Origin: CAVOHU01 sp963817885
Lineage (GTDB): Bacteria; Acidobacteriota; Vicinamibacteria; Vicinamibacterales; JAKQTR01
Assembly (NCBI GenBank): GCA_963817885.1
Contig: CAWFQE010000002.1
Location: 558,001 to 622,000, forward strand
Length of the DNA: 64,000 nt
Direction: 5' to 3'
Position numbers and translations under genes: made by a program. Under the pieces are notes generated by a model. That model was not told the DNA's origin and made no database searches. It saw only the letters and a list, made by a program, of their open reading frames with translations. Of this stretch, positions 9,299-19,354 are shown piece after piece. The stretch's first letter is position 1. Each line of letters opens with the position of its first letter.

Positions 9299-10447
9299 AT
9301 GCACCTTCGGTCCTTGTCTCTCGTGTTCGCGCTCGTCATCAGCGCAGCCTCTGCCACGCCCTCCAGCGCGCAGGGAGTCGCGCCGTCGACCATCGACGAC
9401 CAGGCACGGCTGCTGGCCGGGCTCCCGGTCTCGCCGCAGTCGCCGCTCATCGCCCTCGAAGCGTCCCCTGGCGTGAAGGCCCACGCCGAGGATCTCGCCA
9501 GGGCCTGGGCCGCGCTCAAGACGGATCTGCTCGACAAGATGCACGACTGGTCGCAGGCCGAGCTGACCGGCCGGATCAACCCCGCGGCTCCGCTTTACTA
9601 TGTCTTCGGCGGGCCGGACTTCCTGATGGCGCACGTGATGTTCCCCGATGCGCCGGTCTACCTGCTGACGGGGCTGGAGCCGGTGGGTCGCGTGCCGGCC
9701 CTCGAGACGCTCAAGCCCGACGCGCTGGCGCTCGGCCTGAAGAACCTGCGCGATTCGATGACCACGCTCGAGACCAAGAGCTACTTCATCACCTCGTACA
9801 TGTCGCGCGATTTCCAGCGGACCGAGCTGAAGGGCGTCATGCCGGTGCTCTACCTGTTCCTGGCGCGCACCGACAACCGGCTCGTCGAGAGCGAGCTCAT
9901 CTACCTGGACGGCACGGGCCAGGTCAAGACGGCAGCCAAGGGGGCGCTGCCCCTCGACGCGGTGCCGGGCATCAAGATTGTCTTTCACCGCGAAGGTCGC
10001 CCCGACCTGCAGACGCTCTATTACCTCAGCATCGATCTCAGCCCGGCCGCGCTCGCGAGAAAGCCCGGCTTCTTTCCGTTCCTCGCGACGTTCAACGGCG
10101 CGACCGCGTATCTGAAAGCGGCCTCGTTCATCCTGCACAACAACACGTTCTCGGCCACGCGTGACTTCCTCCTGGAGCACAGCACGGCGATCCTGCAGGA
10201 CGACTCGGGCATTCCCTTCCGCTCGTTCACGAAGGGGAAATGGGATCTCAACTTCTTCGGCATCTACAACCCGGCCACCTGGATCCCCGAGTTCAAGTGG
10301 GTCACGCAGCCCGACCTGCAGGCCGCCTTCGCCGCCGTCACCCCGGTCAAGCCGCTGCCGTTCAAGACCGGCTATTCCAAGGCGGACACATCGAACCTGA
10401 TGCTGGCGATTTCCAGGAAGGCGATCCCGCCGGGCGGAATCGAGTAG
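9299..10447 (+). CDS. Exported protein, unknown function
   Basis: Not recognised. 382 residues after choosing ATG 9299, which begins a signal peptide (LRSLSLVFALVISAASATPS, cleavage near SAQG); the longer frame from 9245 would bury it. The mature protein looks globular, with mixed helix and strand and stretches such as YYVFGGPDFLMAHVMFPDAP, YLTGLEPVGRVP-like turns and RSFTKGKWDLNFFGIYNPAT. No metal-binding or nucleophile motif stands out. It diverges from the 8485-9051 gene across about 247 bases, which should hold promoters for both genes. Periplasmic or outer-surface location is inferred. Confidence 0.72.
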   Translation: MHLRSLSLVFALVISAASATPSSAQGVAPSTIDDQARLLAGLPVSPQSPLIALEASPGVKAHAEDLARAWAALKTDLLDKMHDWSQAELTGRINPAAPLYYVFGGPDFLMAHVMFPDAPVYLLTGLEPVGRVPALETLKPDALALGLKNLRDSMTTLETKSYFITSYMSRDFQRTELKGVMPVLYLFLARTDNRLVESELIYLDGTGQVKTAAKGALPLDAVPGIKIVFHREGRPDLQTLYYLSIDLSPAALARKPGFFPFLATFNGATAYLKAASFILHNNTFSATRDFLLEHSTAILQDDSGIPFRSFTKGKWDLNFFGIYNPATWIPEFKWVTQPDLQAAFAAVTPVKPLPFKTGYSKADTSNLMLAISRKAIPPGGIE

Positions 10448-10556
10448 CCGCCTCCGCGCGTGTGTCGACGCCGCCAGGGGGCCGAACCGCCCTCTTGCGG
10501 CGGGTGCGGCACCTGCTCCCGGGGGCCCTCGAGAAGGTGTTGAGCGGAACGAGCGG

Positions 10557-11639
10557 GTGTCGGATCCCGTCGACGGACTCGACATGCAGACGACCCCATC
10601 GCGAAACGGATCCTCTGACGGCAGAGGCTGGCGTTCCGTTGCCCATGCGGCGTGGACGCAGCTGCCCGCGTGGCTCCTCTTCTTCGGGGCGCTGGGGTTT
10701 CTTCACACGGCGGTCGCCGTTCTCGACCCGTCCCGATTCCGTGCCGTCGGACACACCGCGTTCGACTTCGCCGTCACGGCGCTGCTCCCGTCCGCCTGGA
10801 TCGCGCTCCTCTTCATGCTTCGGGCGCGAAAGCGGGACATCGGCGATCACCGGCGGCGGACACCGTGGCTGGTGCCGGCGCTCCTGCTGGCTCCTCTCGT
10901 CGTGGACTTTGCCCTCTTCACGATCGTTCCGTCACTGCGAACCCCGGTGTCCGACCGCGAGCTGCTTCTTCAGTTCGAGTGGATGAACCTGTTCTGGGTG
11001 GCGGCGCTCGCCCTCCATGCCTGGCGCACTCGAGGCCTGCACGCGGTTGCGACCTTCTTCGGGATCGGGCTGCTCTATGGGGCTGTTCTGGAGAACACCG
11101 GGATCCTGCTCGGCTTCTTCAGCGAGCACAACTACACGCTCTACCTGTGGCGCCTTCCTGCGCCCGTGGCGACCATCGTCGGCTGGAGCACGATTGTCTA
11201 CACCTGCGTGTGGATGACGGAGCAGATTCGGGAGCAGCTGCCCTGGTTCAAACGGACGCCGCTCGGGTCGGCCCTGCTCACCGTCGGCATCGCGCTCGCC
11301 TCCGATGTTCAATTCGATCCGCTGGCCAGCCTGTCCGGGCTCGCGTGGCAATGGAACAGCCTGCTTCCGACCTGGTTCCTCACGGTCCCGTTCTGCAACT
11401 TCGCGGCCTGGTTCGGGGCGGTGATGCCCTTTGCGTGGGCGTATTTCGCGATTGGCGCCAGGACCGATCTGACGGACCGGCAGAGGAACTGGGAGCTCCT
11501 TGCACGCATTCCAGCCATCGCCGGAACGGGAGGCTTGATCTGGCTGGCGATCATGACCGCCTACGAAGGCGGCCTGTCCGGTCCCACCTACAGGATCCTC
11601 GCAGACTTCTTCGCGTCAATGCTCTCGCCGGGACACTGA
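10557..11639 (+). CDS. Polytopic membrane protein, carotenoid-biosynthesis-like fold possible
   Basis: Integral membrane protein of about 350-360 residues with eight or nine hydrophobic segments. The region YGAVLENTGILLGFFSEHNY near residue 180 recalls the acidic motif of the DUF422/CruF carotenoid hydratase family, but the match is partial and no carotenoid genes are nearby, so the function stays open. Starts are GTG 10557 or ATG 10584 (MQTTPSRNGSSDGRGWRS); neither has a strong ribosome site. It ends 49 bases before the convergent gene. Confidence 0.65.
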   Translation: MSDPVDGLDMQTTPSRNGSSDGRGWRSVAHAAWTQLPAWLLFFGALGFLHTAVAVLDPSRFRAVGHTAFDFAVTALLPSAWIALLFMLRARKRDIGDHRRRTPWLVPALLLAPLVVDFALFTIVPSLRTPVSDRELLLQFEWMNLFWVAALALHAWRTRGLHAVATFFGIGLLYGAVLENTGILLGFFSEHNYTLYLWRLPAPVATIVGWSTIVYTCVWMTEQIREQLPWFKRTPLGSALLTVGIALASDVQFDPLASLSGLAWQWNSLLPTWFLTVPFCNFAAWFGAVMPFAWAYFAIGARTDLTDRQRNWELLARIPAIAGTGGLIWLAIMTAYEGGLSGPTYRILADFFASMLSPGH

Positions 11640-11688
11640 GCCCCCGGGCCCGCCGGCTGCAGGCCGGCCTGGATCTGGTGTGGCGCAA

Positions 11689-13335
11689 TCAGCGGAAGCG
11701 ATAGATGAAGATCTCGCCGTCGCTCGCCAGCAGGCGCAGCGCCTCGATCGAGCGGATGGCCTCGAAGGCGGCCATGCCCTGGCGATCGACGAAGGCTCCC
11801 TTGTGCACGACCACGTGGGTGACGCCACGATCATGAAGCGCCGCCAGCGCGTCGTAGTCGGGAAAGTTCTGCAGCGCCTGGGCCGCGCGCACGTAGCTCA
11901 TCGGGAAGAACCCGCTGTAGCCGTTGAGCATCGGGTGCCAGTAGCGCGTCGAATTCAGCATGTACGGCGCGTTCTGGAAGAAGTGCCGCGTTTCGTACAG
12001 CGGAATCTCGGCCACCACGGCCCGCCTCTCGGCTCGCAGCACGTCGTAGATCGCGGGGATCCCGTCGAACGGCGTGTAGACGAGGGGCGCGCGAAGGGCC
12101 TCGCCGTTCACCATGACGACCAGGCAGGCCGCCACCACGGGCCAGCCCCGCCGCCCGTTCCAGGCGCGCTCCAGGCGCCAGACGCCGAAACCGGCGATCA
12201 CGGCCAGCATCACGAGCACGATCTGCCCGATGTGGGCCTGGACGCGGACGGCCCAGAAGAGCGGCACCACGCGGCTGACCCAGGCGTACCCGGGGAGCCA
12301 CGGGATCGCCGCGACGAACAGGCAGCCGAGCGCGGCGAAGGCGCACATGCGGGCGCGCGGATCCCGGCGCACCTGCCGCGCCCCGAGCGCGATCACGCTC
12401 AGGATGAGCACGGTGAAGCCCGGAAAGTTCTTCGATTGGCTCACCGCGACAAACGGCGCGCTCCACCAGTCGAAGTACAAGCGCGACCCCGTGCTCAGGA
12501 AGTTCTCCCACCTGGCGGCGCCGTTCAGGTCGAAGCCCCTGGCAAATCCCTGGTCCGCGTGAATCCGGTAGTACTGCCAGAGATACGGCGCGAGCAGCAC
12601 GCCTGCCACACCCGCCGCGAGCGCCAGGAGACCGACCGCACGCAGGCGCTTCGCGCCCTCGGGCTTCACCAGCCTGGAGAGCGAGGCGAACAGGATGGCC
12701 CACGCCGAGAAGGTCATGACGTAGATCGAGGTCAGCGCCTGGAGGGCGAACCCGATTCCCAGCACGAGCCCGTCGCGCACGCGCTGCCGCGCGAACACCT
12801 GGTCGATCGCGAACAGGGCCAGCGCCAGGAACTCGACATGCTGCGTCTGCAGGTGCGGCAGGCGCATCAGGACGTGCGAGTTGAACGCCGCCGCCGAGGA
12901 AGCGACAAGCGCGGCCGACAGGCTGCCGGTCCACCGGTACACCAGCAGCCCGAACGCCACGCCGGTCAGGGCGAAGCCCATCAGCAGGACGAGGTTGTAG
13001 GCGAGCACGGGCGATCCTCCAAGCGCGAGAATCGGCATGGCCATCACGCCCTGCACGATCATCGCCTCGGAGTACCCGAGCGTCCGGCGTTCGGGCCAGA
13101 AGATGTTGGCGTCGAACAGGTGCGCCGGATCGCGGGGAAGCTCGTGGGCGACCCAGGCGATCGCCCATGTGTTCAGCAGCGTGTCGCCGTTGTCGTTGCG
13201 CGACAGCCGCCCGGGTGCGGTGGCGAGCGGCCACGTGTGCACGACCGCGAGCACCGCGCAGAAGGCCAGCAGCAGGAACGCCGTCCTCCAGGTCCGGCGT
13301 CCTGCCGCTGATGCTGATGCTGCGCGGGTCTCCAC
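11689..13335 (-). CDS. GT-C-like polytopic membrane protein (putative glycosyltransferase)
   Basis: Membrane protein of 548 residues with about eleven hydrophobic segments and a C-terminal soluble domain of about 120 residues. The first periplasmic loop carries NDNGDTLLNTWAIAWVAHEL and HLFDANIFWPE, similar in arrangement to the acidic loop-1 motif of GT-C polyprenyl-phosphate-sugar transferases; donor and acceptor are unknown. It begins with GTG 13335 two bases after the stop of the tricorn protease gene, so the two are translationally close and probably one transcript. Family assignment is by fold impression, not by a definite signature. Confidence 0.7.
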   Translation of the reverse strand: METRAASASAAGRRTWRTAFLLLAFCAVLAVVHTWPLATAPGRLSRNDNGDTLLNTWAIAWVAHELPRDPAHLFDANIFWPERRTLGYSEAMIVQGVMAMPILALGGSPVLAYNLVLLMGFALTGVAFGLLVYRWTGSLSAALVASSAAAFNSHVLMRLPHLQTQHVEFLALALFAIDQVFARQRVRDGLVLGIGFALQALTSIYVMTFSAWAILFASLSRLVKPEGAKRLRAVGLLALAAGVAGVLLAPYLWQYYRIHADQGFARGFDLNGAARWENFLSTGSRLYFDWWSAPFVAVSQSKNFPGFTVLILSVIALGARQVRRDPRARMCAFAALGCLFVAAIPWLPGYAWVSRVVPLFWAVRVQAHIGQIVLVMLAVIAGFGVWRLERAWNGRRGWPVVAACLVVMVNGEALRAPLVYTPFDGIPAIYDVLRAERRAVVAEIPLYETRHFFQNAPYMLNSTRYWHPMLNGYSGFFPMSYVRAAQALQNFPDYDALAALHDRGVTHVVVHKGAFVDRQGMAAFEAIRSIEALRLLASDGEIFIYRFR

Positions 13336-13336
13336 G

Positions 13337-16300
13337 CTACTTCTTCACCGGCGCGCTTCCCCCCCGCTTGACCGGGTATGGCGGCGGGGGCGGCAGCGTG
13401 CCCGGCTGCTTCTTCAGCAGATCGACGATGACCGAGATCGCCTTGTCGAGCTGCTGGTCCTCGCCGGCGTACTCTTTGGCCGGGTCGTTGTCGACGTAGA
13501 TGTCGGGCTCGACGCCCACGCCCTCGATGACCCACGACTTCCCGGCCACGTCGTAGCGCGAGAACTCGGGCTTGTTGAGGTAGCCGCCGTCGAGGAACGG
13601 CAGCGTCCCCCGGATGCCGACCACCCCGCCCCAGGTGCGCTTGCCGATCACGGGGCCGATCTTGTACGTCTTGAACCGCCACGTCACCAGGTCGCCGTCC
13701 GAGGCCGAGAACTCGTCGGCCAGCAGCACCTTCGGCCCGACGATCATCGCCCCGGGGTTGGTCTGCGGCGTGCCGTTCCGGGCGATGTCCACCAGGACCA
13801 GCTCCCTGCGCAGCCGCTCGATGATCATCGGCGACACGTTGCCGCCGCCATTGCTCCTCACGTCGACGATGATCGCTTCCTTGCCGGTCTGCGGGTAGAA
13901 GTACTTCGAGAACTCGTTCAGGCCCGGCGCGCCCATGTCGGGAACGTGCACGTACCCGACGCGCCCGTTGGTCGCCTTCGTGACCTTCGCCAGGTTGTCC
14001 TGCACCCAGTTGAAGTAGTAGAGGCCGCGCTCGTCCTCGACCGGCACGACCACCGTGTCGCGCGCACCCGGCATCGAGGCTGTTCCGTTCACCTTGAGCG
14101 TCACCTGCTTGCCGGCCCTGCCGGCCAGGGCTTCCCAGATGTCGCTCAGCCCGGCGGTCGATCGCCCGTCGACCGCGACGATGAACTCGCCCTCCTTGAC
14201 GTTGACGCCGATCTCGGTGAGCGGCGACCGCAACGACGGATCCCAGTTCTGGCCCTTCAGGATCTTCGTGATCTTGAAGAACTTCGACTGGCTGTCGCGC
14301 TCGAGGCGCGCGCCGAGCAGGCCCATCGGGATGCGCGGCGCCTGCGGCATGTCCCCGCCGCCGACATAGGTGTGTCCCGACGTCAGCTCGCCGATCATCT
14401 CGCCGATGATGTAGGTCAAATCGGCCCGGTGGTTGACCGAGTCGATGAGCGGCGCGTACTTGGCGCGCATCGCGGGCCAGTCGACGCCGTTCATGTTCGG
14501 GGCATAGAAGAAGTCGCGCATCTGCCGCCACGACTCGTTGAAGATCTGCCGCCACTCGGCGTGGTGATCGACGGTGACCTTCATGTCGGAGAGATCGAGG
14601 AACTCGCGCAGCTCGACCTTCGCGACCGGCGCGTCGATGATCGCGTACCGCCCGGCTGAAGACACGAGCATCTTCTTCCCGTCAGCCGAGATCTCGTAGC
14701 CCGTCCCGCCGGTCACCACCTGCGTCTCGGTCTGCTTGTCGAAGTCGAAGACGTAGAGCGCGCCCGCCTCACGCGTGCTCGCCCGGCCGTAGTAGAGGCG
14801 ATTGCCCGTGGAGTGCAGGCCCCGGTAATTGGCGGCCGGCACGGGCAGCACGACCACGCGCGAGATGATCCCGTCGAGGTCGACCTTGACGACGGGCGGT
14901 CCGTCCTTCTTGGGCTCTTCCTTCTTCGTCTCGTCCTTCACGGTTTCAGCCGGCCTGGTCTCCGGCGGCTGGACCATGGCCGGCGCCGCGGCCGGCTTTG
15001 TCCCGGCAGGCGCGGCCGGCTTCGCCGCGGGCGCAGGCGCCTTCGCATCGGCGGGCATCGGCGGCTTCACGTCTTCCTTGATCTTGACCTCGTCGCTGCG
15101 CGGCGCGAGCGGACTCTTCGTGTCGTTCGCGAGCGTGACGAAGTAGATCTTCGACATGTCGGTGTAGATGTGCTCGAACTCGGTCTGCCCGTAGGTCGGG
15201 CTGAAGGAACGCGCCGATCCGAAGAACAGGAACTTGCCGTCGCTGCTGAACTCGGGATTGAACACCGGGAACCAGCCGTCGGTGACGGGAGTCGACTGCT
15301 TCGAGTCGATCGAGTACAGGAAGATCCGCCCCGTCCCCTTGTCCTCGGGGAGCGAGTAGGCAATCCACTTGCTGTCGGGCGACCAGGCGTAGTCGGTGAT
15401 CTCGAACACCGGGCAGCTCGCCACCGTGGTGACCAGCTTCGAGTCCATGTCGACGAAGAGCAGCCGCTGCTTGCGATCGGACCACAGGATCTTCCTGCTG
15501 TCGGGCGCCCAGATGGGCTGGTACTTGTAGTTGTCGCCGTTCTTCGTCAGCTGGACGGCGTCGCCGCGGCCGTCCTGCGGGGCGACCCAGATCTCGTCCT
15601 CACCGGTCGCGTCGGACACGTAGGAGATCCATCGGCCGTCGGGAGACCATTTCGATCCCCGCTCGTGCGTGCCCGGCGTGCGGGTGAGGTTTCGCGTCGG
15701 CCCGTACTTCGCCGGCACGGTGAACACCTCGCCGCGCGCGCCGAAGAGCGCCCGGCTGCCATCCGGGGCAATTTCGAAGTTGGTGACCGACTTGCTCACG
15801 TCGACCAGCCCCGTCCGGCCGCTGTCGAAATCCTCCGCGATGGTGATCGGCACGCGGGCCGACTTCTCGGTCGCCAGGTCGAACCGGTAGATGTAGCCGC
15901 CGTTCTCGAACACGATGGCGTTGTCGCCAAGCGACGGGAACTTGACGTCGTAGTCGGTGAAGTCGGTGAGCTTCCTCGTCTGCTTGCTGCCGAGGTCGTA
16001 GCTGTAGAGATTCAACCGGTAGGGCTCGTCGCGATCCGATGCGAAGTAGATCTTGCTCCCCTTCCACATCGGGATGATGTCCAGCGCCGGGTTGTTCGTG
16101 AGGTCCGTGGTGACCTTTGTCTTGAAGTCGTACAGCCACACATCGTCGGCCATCCCGCCGCGGTAGCGTTTCCAGGTGCGGAATTCCCGGAAGATGCGGT
16201 TGTAGGCGAACTGTGATCCGTCGGCCGAGAACGATCCGAACCCGCCGCGCGGGAAGGGCAACTCGTCGAGCGGACCGCCGTCGACGCTGACCAGGTAGAG

Positions 16301-16753
16301 CTTGCCGAGGAAGTCGTTCCAGTCCGTCCGCCGTGACCGGAAGAGCACGTGCGTGTCGTCTTTCCAGCCCATCACGATGTTGTTCGGCCCCATCCGGTCC
16401 GAGATGTCGTCGCGGCCGAGCGTCGCCGTCCAGGTCAGCCGCTTCGGGACGCCGCCCTGCGACGGCATGAGGTAGACCTCGGTATTGCCGTCGTACTGGC
16501 CGGTGAAGGCGATCCACTTCCCGTCGGGCGAGAAGCGCCCGAACGACTCGAACCCGACGTCGCTCGTCAGGCGGCGGGCGACGCCCCCGGTTGAGGGCAC
16601 CGAGTAGAGGTCGCCGGCATAGGTGAAGACCACCTGGCTGCCGTGGATGGCTGGAAAGCGAAGCAGGCGGGCTTCAGGCGCCTGCGCGCTCGGACCGATG
16701 CTCCCGGCCGAGAAGGCGAGGATGATCGCGGCGACACACAGAGTTCTTCGCAT
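13337..16753 (-). CDS. Tricorn-type protease (S41 family, exported)
   Basis: Large peptidase of 1138 residues. A signal peptide (MRRTLCVAAIILAFSAGS) is followed by TolB/WD-like beta-propeller repeats (for example RFSPDGKWIAFTGQYDGN and SKWSPDGRWISYVSDATG) to about residue 560. A Pro/Ala/Lys-rich linker spans about 560-625, then come the tricorn core, a PDZ domain (about 800-880) and the C-terminal S41 domain. The likely catalytic Ser is in FSASDGDLVTWRF, followed by GKRTWGGVVGI, and the conserved His is in LTSGHTYVGGG. Archaeal tricorn degrades proteasome products in the cytoplasm; this copy carries a signal peptide and probably works in the periplasm. The downstream GT-C-like gene starts at once. 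Confidence 0.92.
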   Translation of the reverse strand: MRRTLCVAAIILAFSAGSIGPSAQAPEARLLRFPAIHGSQVVFTYAGDLYSVPSTGGVARRLTSDVGFESFGRFSPDGKWIAFTGQYDGNTEVYLMPSQGGVPKRLTWTATLGRDDISDRMGPNNIVMGWKDDTHVLFRSRRTDWNDFLGKLYLVSVDGGPLDELPFPRGGFGSFSADGSQFAYNRIFREFRTWKRYRGGMADDVWLYDFKTKVTTDLTNNPALDIIPMWKGSKIYFASDRDEPYRLNLYSYDLGSKQTRKLTDFTDYDVKFPSLGDNAIVFENGGYIYRFDLATEKSARVPITIAEDFDSGRTGLVDVSKSVTNFEIAPDGSRALFGARGEVFTVPAKYGPTRNLTRTPGTHERGSKWSPDGRWISYVSDATGEDEIWVAPQDGRGDAVQLTKNGDNYKYQPIWAPDSRKILWSDRKQRLLFVDMDSKLVTTVASCPVFEITDYAWSPDSKWIAYSLPEDKGTGRIFLYSIDSKQSTPVTDGWFPVFNPEFSSDGKFLFFGSARSFSPTYGQTEFEHIYTDMSKIYFVTLANDTKSPLAPRSDEVKIKEDVKPPMPADAKAPAPAAKPAAPAGTKPAAAPAMVQPPETRPAETVKDETKKEEPKKDGPPVVKVDLDGIISRVVVLPVPAANYRGLHSTGNRLYYGRASTREAGALYVFDFDKQTETQVVTGGTGYEISADGKKMLVSSAGRYAIIDAPVAKVELREFLDLSDMKVTVDHHAEWRQIFNESWRQMRDFFYAPNMNGVDWPAMRAKYAPLIDSVNHRADLTYIIGEMIGELTSGHTYVGGGDMPQAPRIPMGLLGARLERDSQSKFFKITKILKGQNWDPSLRSPLTEIGVNVKEGEFIVAVDGRSTAGLSDIWEALAGRAGKQVTLKVNGTASMPGARDTVVVPVEDERGLYYFNWVQDNLAKVTKATNGRVGYVHVPDMGAPGLNEFSKYFYPQTGKEAIIVDVRSNGGGNVSPMIIERLRRELVLVDIARNGTPQTNPGAMIVGPKVLLADEFSASDGDLVTWRFKTYKIGPVIGKRTWGGVVGIRGTLPFLDGGYLNKPEFSRYDVAGKSWVIEGVGVEPDIYVDNDPAKEYAGEDQQLDKAISVIVDLLKKQPGTLPPPPPYPVKRGGSAPVKK

Positions 16754-16893
16754 GGCTGATTGGCCGAATGTGGGGCAGGTGATGCGTCAACCGAGCGCCC
16801 GGCGTTCGGGCCGCACCGCGTGAGGCATCGCGGGCAGGCCCGGGATCCCGATGAATATACCAGCGCCGTGCCTCGGCCGCCAACGGGCGGGCG

Positions 16894-19164
16894 TCAGCCC
16901 GCGGTCACCGCGCCCGTTTCGGGAGGGAACGCCACCGGCTCGGTCTGCCCGTCCTCCACCGCGTTGAACGCAAAGGTCCGCGACGCGGCGGCAGCGACCA
17001 GGTAGCAGGCGGCTCCTGAGAGCAGCGCCCACGTGAACCCGAGCACGACGGCGGTGCCCATGGTCGCCATCGACCCGACGACCGAGAAGATTCCGTTCAG
17101 GCCCCAGTAAAACGGCGGCTCGGGGAACGGCCCGACGCCGCTCGCCCGCAAGCCGCGCGGGAACGGCATGCCCATCAGGAAGCCGAGCGGCGCGACCACC
17201 ACGATGGCCACCGCGATTCGCGCGCTGAGCGGGAGCCAGAGCAGGGCCGACACCGCTCCGGGCAGCACGAGCGCGTAGACAATCGCCAGGCCCGCGACGG
17301 CCAGGCACACCTTCCCCGGCTGGAATCTCCCGCTCGCCATGCTGCCCAGGCCCCCGAAGGCGAGCATCGTGAAGAGCAGGATGGACAGGGTGAAGATCGG
17401 ATGGCCGAGCAGCAGCGTCAGGTGCTGCAGCAGGGCGAGCTCGACCGCGATGAAGCCCATGCCGAGCGACGCGAAGTAGACGAGCGAGACCGCATACGGC
17501 CCGTTGCGTTCGCCGCGGGGCTTGCCCGAAGCGATGAGCAGCACGCAGAGGACCAGAACCGGCGCCAGGATCAGCAGGAAGGCCCGCGACATGCTGGCCG
17601 GAAGGCCCCAGGGCTTCTGCCGGGCGAAGAAGAAGGGCCGGTCGTCGTAGACCGGGTCCACCCGCGAGGCCGCGCGCTCGACGTACTGTGCGAAGCTCAC
17701 GCGCCCCGAGAACAGGCCCGCGTAGGGTTCCTCGACGTGCCGGTTGGGAATGATCAACGGCCGCGCGGAGTCCCAGGCGGCCATCACCGCGGTTTCCCGC
17801 TCGCTGAATGGACGCTTCTTGAGAATGAAGATCATCTGCGGCGGATCGCCGGAACCGCTCGGCTGCGTTTCGAGGAACGCGGCGACGCGCTTGCCGGCCT
17901 CCTGGGGCCCGAGCATCGCCACGCTGTTCGAGACCAGCCGCGGGATGTCGACGTCCCAGCGCAGAATCACCAGCTCGCCGTCCGGGGTCAGGTGATCGAA
18001 ATACGACTGGAACGCTTCGACGGTGTAGAGATGGTTCTCTGACAACGAGAGGCCGCCAGACGCCACCGCCGCCCAGGAATCGACGAAGCCCAGCAGGATC
18101 ACGTCGAACTTCCGATCGCTCCTGCGGACGAAGTTCCGGCCTTCAGCCAGAACGGTTTCGACGCCGGGATGGTCGTAGAGGCTGCCGGCCTTCGCGCCGA
18201 ATTCCCGGACAAAACGCAGCATCAGCGGATTCATCTCAACGGCTGTCACGCTCTCCGATCCGGCCGCAAGCGACACCAGCACGTCCGATCCGCCGCCGGG
18301 GCCGATGATCAGCGTCTTGGGGCGGGCGGGCGCCACCTTGAACGGCAGCGCGCGGTACCAGTCCTTGAGCGGCGCCACGCTTTCGGCCGTGCCGTCCCAT
18401 TCGAGGATATTGGTCCACGCGTCCGAGTCGATGTAGAGCCGGGCGAGATAGGGCGAACCGAACCCGGTCACGGCATCGATTCGCGAATAGGCGTTCCAGC
18501 CCGTGAGCGCAACCTTCGCTCCCGGCGTCGCCGCCAGGTGCTGGTACATCCCCTTGGTGGGGGCGCTGCGAATCTTGAAGACGCCGGTCCGTTCGTTGAG
18601 CCCGATGGCGGCGAGGACCATGGCGCCGGCCACGGCGGCGGGCCAGCGGAACCGGCGCGAAAAACAGGCGGCTGCTCCGAGCGGGGCGAGCGCCACCGAC
18701 AGGACGGCATTCTCGCCTCCCAGGACGGAGAGCACCGCCGTCACCGCGAGCGCGCCGATCGACGCGCCGAGCAGGTCGGCGAAGTACAGCCGTCCGGCCT
18801 GCTGCCGTCCGTTGGCGAACACCATGGACAGCGCCATCCCGGCCAGCAGGAATGGCATGAGCGACACGACGAAATAGAACGCCAGCAGGTCCGGGTGGAA
18901 CGGGACCAGCACGATCAGCCAGAGCGCGAAGGGGATCGCCAGCCCATACGCGAAGGTGAGCGCCGCGGCGCGCTCCCAGGTAAAGGCCATGCGCCGCCGC
19001 AGCAGGTGCACGGCGAAACCGCCCAACCCCCAGCCCAGCAGGGCCACCGAGATCGCGATGAAGGCGAAATGGTACCAGATGGTCGCGGAGAAGATGCGAG
19101 TCAGTCCAATCTCCAGCATCAGGCCGGAGAGGGTGACCAGAAAGATCCCGAGGTACAGGGCCAT
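16894..19164 (-). CDS. Membrane-embedded spermidine-synthase-like protein
   Basis: About 756 residues. Membrane segments occupy the first 200 residues (MALYLGIFLVTLSGLMLEIG onward). A soluble Rossmann domain resembling spermidine synthase (LIIGPGGGSDVLVSLAAGSE, then VTAVEMNPLMLRFVREFG and ILLGFVDSW) is followed by a second membrane block. The glycine motif and the acidic Glu after it fit binding of S-adenosylmethionine or its decarboxylated form; polyamine synthesis itself is unproven for such fused proteins. The open frame begins at 19446, inside the next gene, so that start is rejected. ATG 19164 begins the first membrane segment; GTG 19173 is the alternative, with AGGAG 4 bases before it. 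Confidence 0.82.
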   Translation of the reverse strand: MALYLGIFLVTLSGLMLEIGLTRIFSATIWYHFAFIAISVALLGWGLGGFAVHLLRRRMAFTWERAAALTFAYGLAIPFALWLIVLVPFHPDLLAFYFVVSLMPFLLAGMALSMVFANGRQQAGRLYFADLLGASIGALAVTAVLSVLGGENAVLSVALAPLGAAACFSRRFRWPAAVAGAMVLAAIGLNERTGVFKIRSAPTKGMYQHLAATPGAKVALTGWNAYSRIDAVTGFGSPYLARLYIDSDAWTNILEWDGTAESVAPLKDWYRALPFKVAPARPKTLIIGPGGGSDVLVSLAAGSESVTAVEMNPLMLRFVREFGAKAGSLYDHPGVETVLAEGRNFVRRSDRKFDVILLGFVDSWAAVASGGLSLSENHLYTVEAFQSYFDHLTPDGELVILRWDVDIPRLVSNSVAMLGPQEAGKRVAAFLETQPSGSGDPPQMIFILKKRPFSERETAVMAAWDSARPLIIPNRHVEEPYAGLFSGRVSFAQYVERAASRVDPVYDDRPFFFARQKPWGLPASMSRAFLLILAPVLVLCVLLIASGKPRGERNGPYAVSLVYFASLGMGFIAVELALLQHLTLLLGHPIFTLSILLFTMLAFGGLGSMASGRFQPGKVCLAVAGLAIVYALVLPGAVSALLWLPLSARIAVAIVVVAPLGFLMGMPFPRGLRASGVGPFPEPPFYWGLNGIFSVVGSMATMGTAVVLGFTWALLSGAACYLVAAAASRTFAFNAVEDGQTEPVAFPPETGAVTAG

Positions 19165-19354
19165 ATCGCGCACCGTGCTCCTGGTGAAGAGAACCGGGGG
19201 ATCCGCACGGTACGACGCTCGAGCGACCGGAGTCAAGGGCCACTGGCACGATAGACCACGGCGTATGCCTCCGCGCGCCTCGCGGGGCTGCCGGGACGGC
19301 GGCCTGACGTCGACGGGCCGCAGGCACCCGAACGAGCGGCCAGTTGACCCCGGC

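Noticed and set aside
10557..11639. CruF carotenoid hydratase
   Set aside because: Only part of the family pattern matches, and no carotenoid genes are nearby.
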